From NCBI GenBank assembly GCA_009774655.1, contig VSOD01000167.1, forward strand, positions 1 to 8,570: a DNA stretch of 8,570 nucleotides, written 5' to 3'. The position numbers and the translations under genes are program-made. The notes under the pieces were generated by a model. The model saw only the letters and a program-made list of their open reading frames with translations. It searched no databases and had not been told where the DNA came from. Each line of letters starts with the position of its first letter. Position 1 is the stretch's first letter. Below are positions 6,455-8,570 of the stretch, piece after piece. Source of the stretch: Lachnospiraceae bacterium. Its GTDB lineage: Bacteria > Bacillota_A > Clostridia > Lachnospirales > Lachnospiraceae.

Positions 6455-6459
6455 AAGGA
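6455..6459 (+). promoter_or_regulatory. Ribosome binding site deciding the GH35 gene start
   Basis: AAGGA lies 7 bases before the ATG at 6467. The alternative GTG at 6446 lies almost against the GH43 stop codon and has no ribosome site. Confidence 0.7.
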
Positions 6460-6466
6460 TTACAGG

Positions 6467-8071
6467 ATGAAAGTATTATCACAGGTGGAGAATCGTAACG
6501 GTCAAAAGGTATTGACGGTGGACGGAAAGCCTTTTATCATGCTGGCAGGAGAAGTGCATAATTCCAATTCTTCCTCGGTTGCATATATGGAAGGTGTGTA
6601 TGACCAGGCGGATGCGCTGGGTATGAATTGTCTGCTGCTTCCGATGACATGGGAACTGGTGGAGCCTGAGGAAGGGGTGTTTGACTTTTCTCTGATGGAT
6701 GGGCTGATCATGCAGGCCAGGGCGCGGGGAAAGAAACTTGCTTTTCTCTGGTTCGGCGCCTGGAAAAATGCGCAGTGTTATTACGCGCCGGCTTGGGTGA
6801 AGACGGATACGGAGCGCTTCCGGCGGGCACAGATGGAGAAGGGTAGGAATCTTGTGAATCTGAAAAAATTTTACCAGATGCCGTATACGACCCTGTCTTA
6901 TCTGTGCGACGCCACGAGAGATGCCGACGCACGGGCCTTTGCCCGTTTGATGCGGCACCTGCAGGAGGTGGACGGGGAGGCCTGTACCGTGGTGGCGGTG
7001 CAGGTGGAGAACGAGACGGGCGTGATGGGCAATGCCAGAGAGATGTCTGATGAGGCGGATGCGCTCTTTGCGGCGGAAGTTCCGCAGGCGTTTGTGGATT
7101 ACATGAAAGAAAATGTACAGGACATGGCGCCGGATGTGGCGGAGGCCGTGCGGCAGGGCGCAGACAGCGGCAGCTGGGAGGCAGTATTCGGAGAATGCGC
7201 AGGAGAGATTTTCAGCGCTTATCATATCGCTTCCTACGTAAATGCGGTGGCGGCCGCCGGTAAAGCGGAATATCCGCTGCCGATGACCGTAAACTGCTGG
7301 CTGGATAAAGGCGAGGAGCCGGGTATGTATCCCAGCGGCGGCCCGGTGTCGCGGATGATGGAAGTGTGGGAGTACTGTGCACCGCAGATCGACGTGTTTG
7401 CGCCGGATATTTATGTGCCGGATTTCCCGGGTATTTGTGACGCATATGTCAAAAGGGGCAATCCGCTGTTCATTCCGGAATGCGCCACACACAGTTATGC
7501 GGGCGTGCGGCAGGTATATGCGGTGGGCCATTACCATGCCATGTGCTATGCACCCTTCGGATTTGAGGATATCGGAAAGCCTTTTAATTCACAGCAGGGA
7601 GCGTTGTTTGGCATGGATGTGAGCGATCCGGCACTGAAGACGCCGCAGAGCGTGGAGGAATATTACTGGTTTACCCATAACCTGCAGGAGATGATGCCGC
7701 TTCTGGGCGGCAGATACGGAACCGGGGATCTGCAGGCGGTGTCCGGCGAGAGAAAAGAAGAGAATGAGATGCTCTTTGGCTCCTTCGGCTTCCGGGTTAA
7801 TCTGGAGGATCCGGCGATTGTGGACGGGCGGGGTGTGTGCCTGATCTTAAAGGAGACGGAAGACACTTTCTATGTTATGATCCATGCGGCCGGACTTCTT
7901 CCCTTTTCCACGGATGAGAAGAAACCGTATGTGGATTTGCTGCTGCTGGAAGAGGGGCAGTTCGAGGACGGCGTATGGAAAGCCGGACGTAGATTCAACG
8001 GGGACGAGGCCACCAGCCTGCGTTATGAGGAACCGGCGCTTATGAAGGTGAAGTTGTTTGCCTACGCGTAA
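6467..8071 (+). CDS. GH35 beta-galactosidase-type enzyme with DUF5597 C-terminus
   Basis: A 534-residue retaining glycosidase of the GH35/DUF5597 type. A (beta/alpha)8 barrel occupies about residues 15-410. It starts with DGKPFIMLAGEVHNS and continues with LLLPMTWELVEPEEGVFDFS, FLWFGAWKN and YAPAWVKTDT. The acid/base is E183 in QVENETG and the probable nucleophile is E338 in NPLFIPECATHS. The PLPMTVNCWLD and FAPDIYVPDF segments are also family-typical. The C-terminal domain (about 415-534) is beta-rich and fits DUF5597. Members remove beta-galactosyl residues from oligosaccharides; some relatives may act on other sugars, so the substrate is inferred. No signal peptide is present, so it is cytoplasmic. 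It lies between two GH43-type genes, which suggests work on galactose- and arabinose-decorated xylan or arabinogalactan fragments. Confidence 0.9.
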   Translation: MKVLSQVENRNGQKVLTVDGKPFIMLAGEVHNSNSSSVAYMEGVYDQADALGMNCLLLPMTWELVEPEEGVFDFSLMDGLIMQARARGKKLAFLWFGAWKNAQCYYAPAWVKTDTERFRRAQMEKGRNLVNLKKFYQMPYTTLSYLCDATRDADARAFARLMRHLQEVDGEACTVVAVQVENETGVMGNAREMSDEADALFAAEVPQAFVDYMKENVQDMAPDVAEAVRQGADSGSWEAVFGECAGEIFSAYHIASYVNAVAAAGKAEYPLPMTVNCWLDKGEEPGMYPSGGPVSRMMEVWEYCAPQIDVFAPDIYVPDFPGICDAYVKRGNPLFIPECATHSYAGVRQVYAVGHYHAMCYAPFGFEDIGKPFNSQQGALFGMDVSDPALKTPQSVEEYYWFTHNLQEMMPLLGGRYGTGDLQAVSGERKEENEMLFGSFGFRVNLEDPAIVDGRGVCLILKETEDTFYVMIHAAGLLPFSTDEKKPYVDLLLLEEGQFEDGVWKAGRRFNGDEATSLRYEEPALMKVKLFAYA

Positions 8072-8095
8072 AGTGTAGAAAAAAAGAGAGAAAAA

Positions 8096-8099
8096 GAGG
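8096..8099 (+). promoter_or_regulatory. Weak ribosome binding site of the last gene
   Basis: GAGG in a purine-rich stretch lies 11 bases before the ATG at 8111. An ATG at 8100 opens an eight-codon frame ending at TAA 8121-8123, overlapping the real start. This is more likely chance than a leader peptide. Confidence 0.4.
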
Positions 8100-8110
8100 A
8101 TGAATTTGCT

Positions 8111-8570
8111 ATGGAACTGTTAAGTTACACAAGACAACCAAAAGAAGATATCATATACGGCGGCAGGATGGCATACAGTATGCATCTTGCCTATCGGGGT
8201 GAGGACGGAAAGTTCCGGCCCTTTCACCATAACGAAGGCCTTCTGTATGCCAGAGCGCTGCAGAATCCGGAGGACGGCACTTTAGACGCCAGATGCTTGA
8301 AGAAACCGTGGCTTTTTGAATTGTCCAGGGAAAATCCGGAAGGCAGCGGACAGCAAAGCGCCGGGAATGGCAGTGCGTGCAGAGACGGGGAATCCTGCGG
8401 CGGCTACGGGATTCTGGCCGTGCGCACCGGCGGCGAGGGCGAAACGGATGCGTTCAGTCAGGGCTGTGTGCTTTTCTTTGTCAGCCGGGATCTGGTTCAC
8501 TATGAGGAGAAGGGGCTGTGCCGACTGCAGGAATCCGGAGAGATCACGGAGGTGCGATGCGTCTTTGATG
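8111..8570 (+). CDS. GH43-like glycosidase, N-terminal part (cut by window end)
   Basis: The frame is open from ATG 8111 to the window edge (153 complete codons). It begins MELLSYTRQP and contains MAYSMHLAYRGEDG, HHNEGLLYARAL, KKPWLFEL, YGILAVRTGGEGE, CVLFFVSRDLVHYEEKGL and VRCVFD. Repeated short beta-strand units of this kind (LFFVSRDLVHYE resembles the propeller phrase 'ftSxDLvhWe') point to a GH43/GH32-like beta-propeller. Clostridial proteins of this pattern are usually annotated as GH43-like arabinofuranosidase or xylosidase relatives. A Gly/Ser/Cys-rich insert of about 20 residues (around 77-96) interrupts two predicted strands. The catalytic residues cannot be assigned from this fragment. 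It lies 39 bases after the GH35 gene on the same strand, so it is very probably in the same operon. No signal peptide is seen. Confidence 0.7.
   Translation, partial: MELLSYTRQPKEDIIYGGRMAYSMHLAYRGEDGKFRPFHHNEGLLYARALQNPEDGTLDARCLKKPWLFELSRENPEGSGQQSAGNGSACRDGESCGGYGILAVRTGGEGETDAFSQGCVLFFVSRDLVHYEEKGLCRLQESGEITEVRCVFD

Noticed and set aside
8100..8123. Eight-codon leader peptide overlapping the start of the last gene
   Set aside because: No regulatory codon run or attenuator hairpin accompanies it; a chance ATG is more likely.

Overview
The window looks like a chromosomal segment of a gut-type Firmicute, most likely Lachnospiraceae or another clostridium. The evidence is the coding style, strong AGGAGG-type ribosome sites, a Tn916/Tn1549-style conjugative-element module, and a cluster of leaderless glycoside hydrolases beside a GldG/DUF4340 transport module. 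No RNA gene, CRISPR array or intact insertion sequence is visible. The taxonomic assignment is inferred from protein style only.

Left part (about 1-2120) is a piece of an integrative conjugative element read on the minus strand. It holds the C-terminal quarter of a topoisomerase III gene (topB), then an AT-rich non-coding block, then an ardA antirestriction gene whose last ~35 codons lie in another frame. The AT-rich block (1151-1584) carries nine copies of a 15-bp motif, TTATCnnGACTTTTT. Eight of them are arranged with almost exact mirror symmetry about position 1377: spacings 17, 49, 67, 119, 66, 49, 17, with orientations inverted between the halves. The outer 41 bp on each side form an imperfect inverted repeat. 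I do not recognise this structure and regard it as the most interesting object here. Between it and ardA lie three consecutive hairpins, one of them terminator-like.

At about 2120 the conjugative-element DNA stops abruptly inside topB and is joined to the middle of a gldG-like gene on the plus strand. Both genes lack their 5' parts at this junction, and both frames stay open across it, so naive gene calling gives two chimeric proteins. This is either a real deletion or rearrangement, or an assembly chimera.

Right part (about 2120-8570) is an ordinary GC-rich plus-strand gene row: a truncated GldG-like ABC auxiliary protein, a translationally coupled DUF4340 membrane-anchored protein, a GH43 beta-xylosidase/arabinofuranosidase, a GH35/DUF5597 beta-galactosidase-type enzyme, and the start of a further GH43-like protein cut by the window edge. 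The three hydrolases have no signal peptides and are closely spaced. This suggests an operon that breaks down imported arabinoxylan- or galactan-type oligosaccharides in the cytoplasm.
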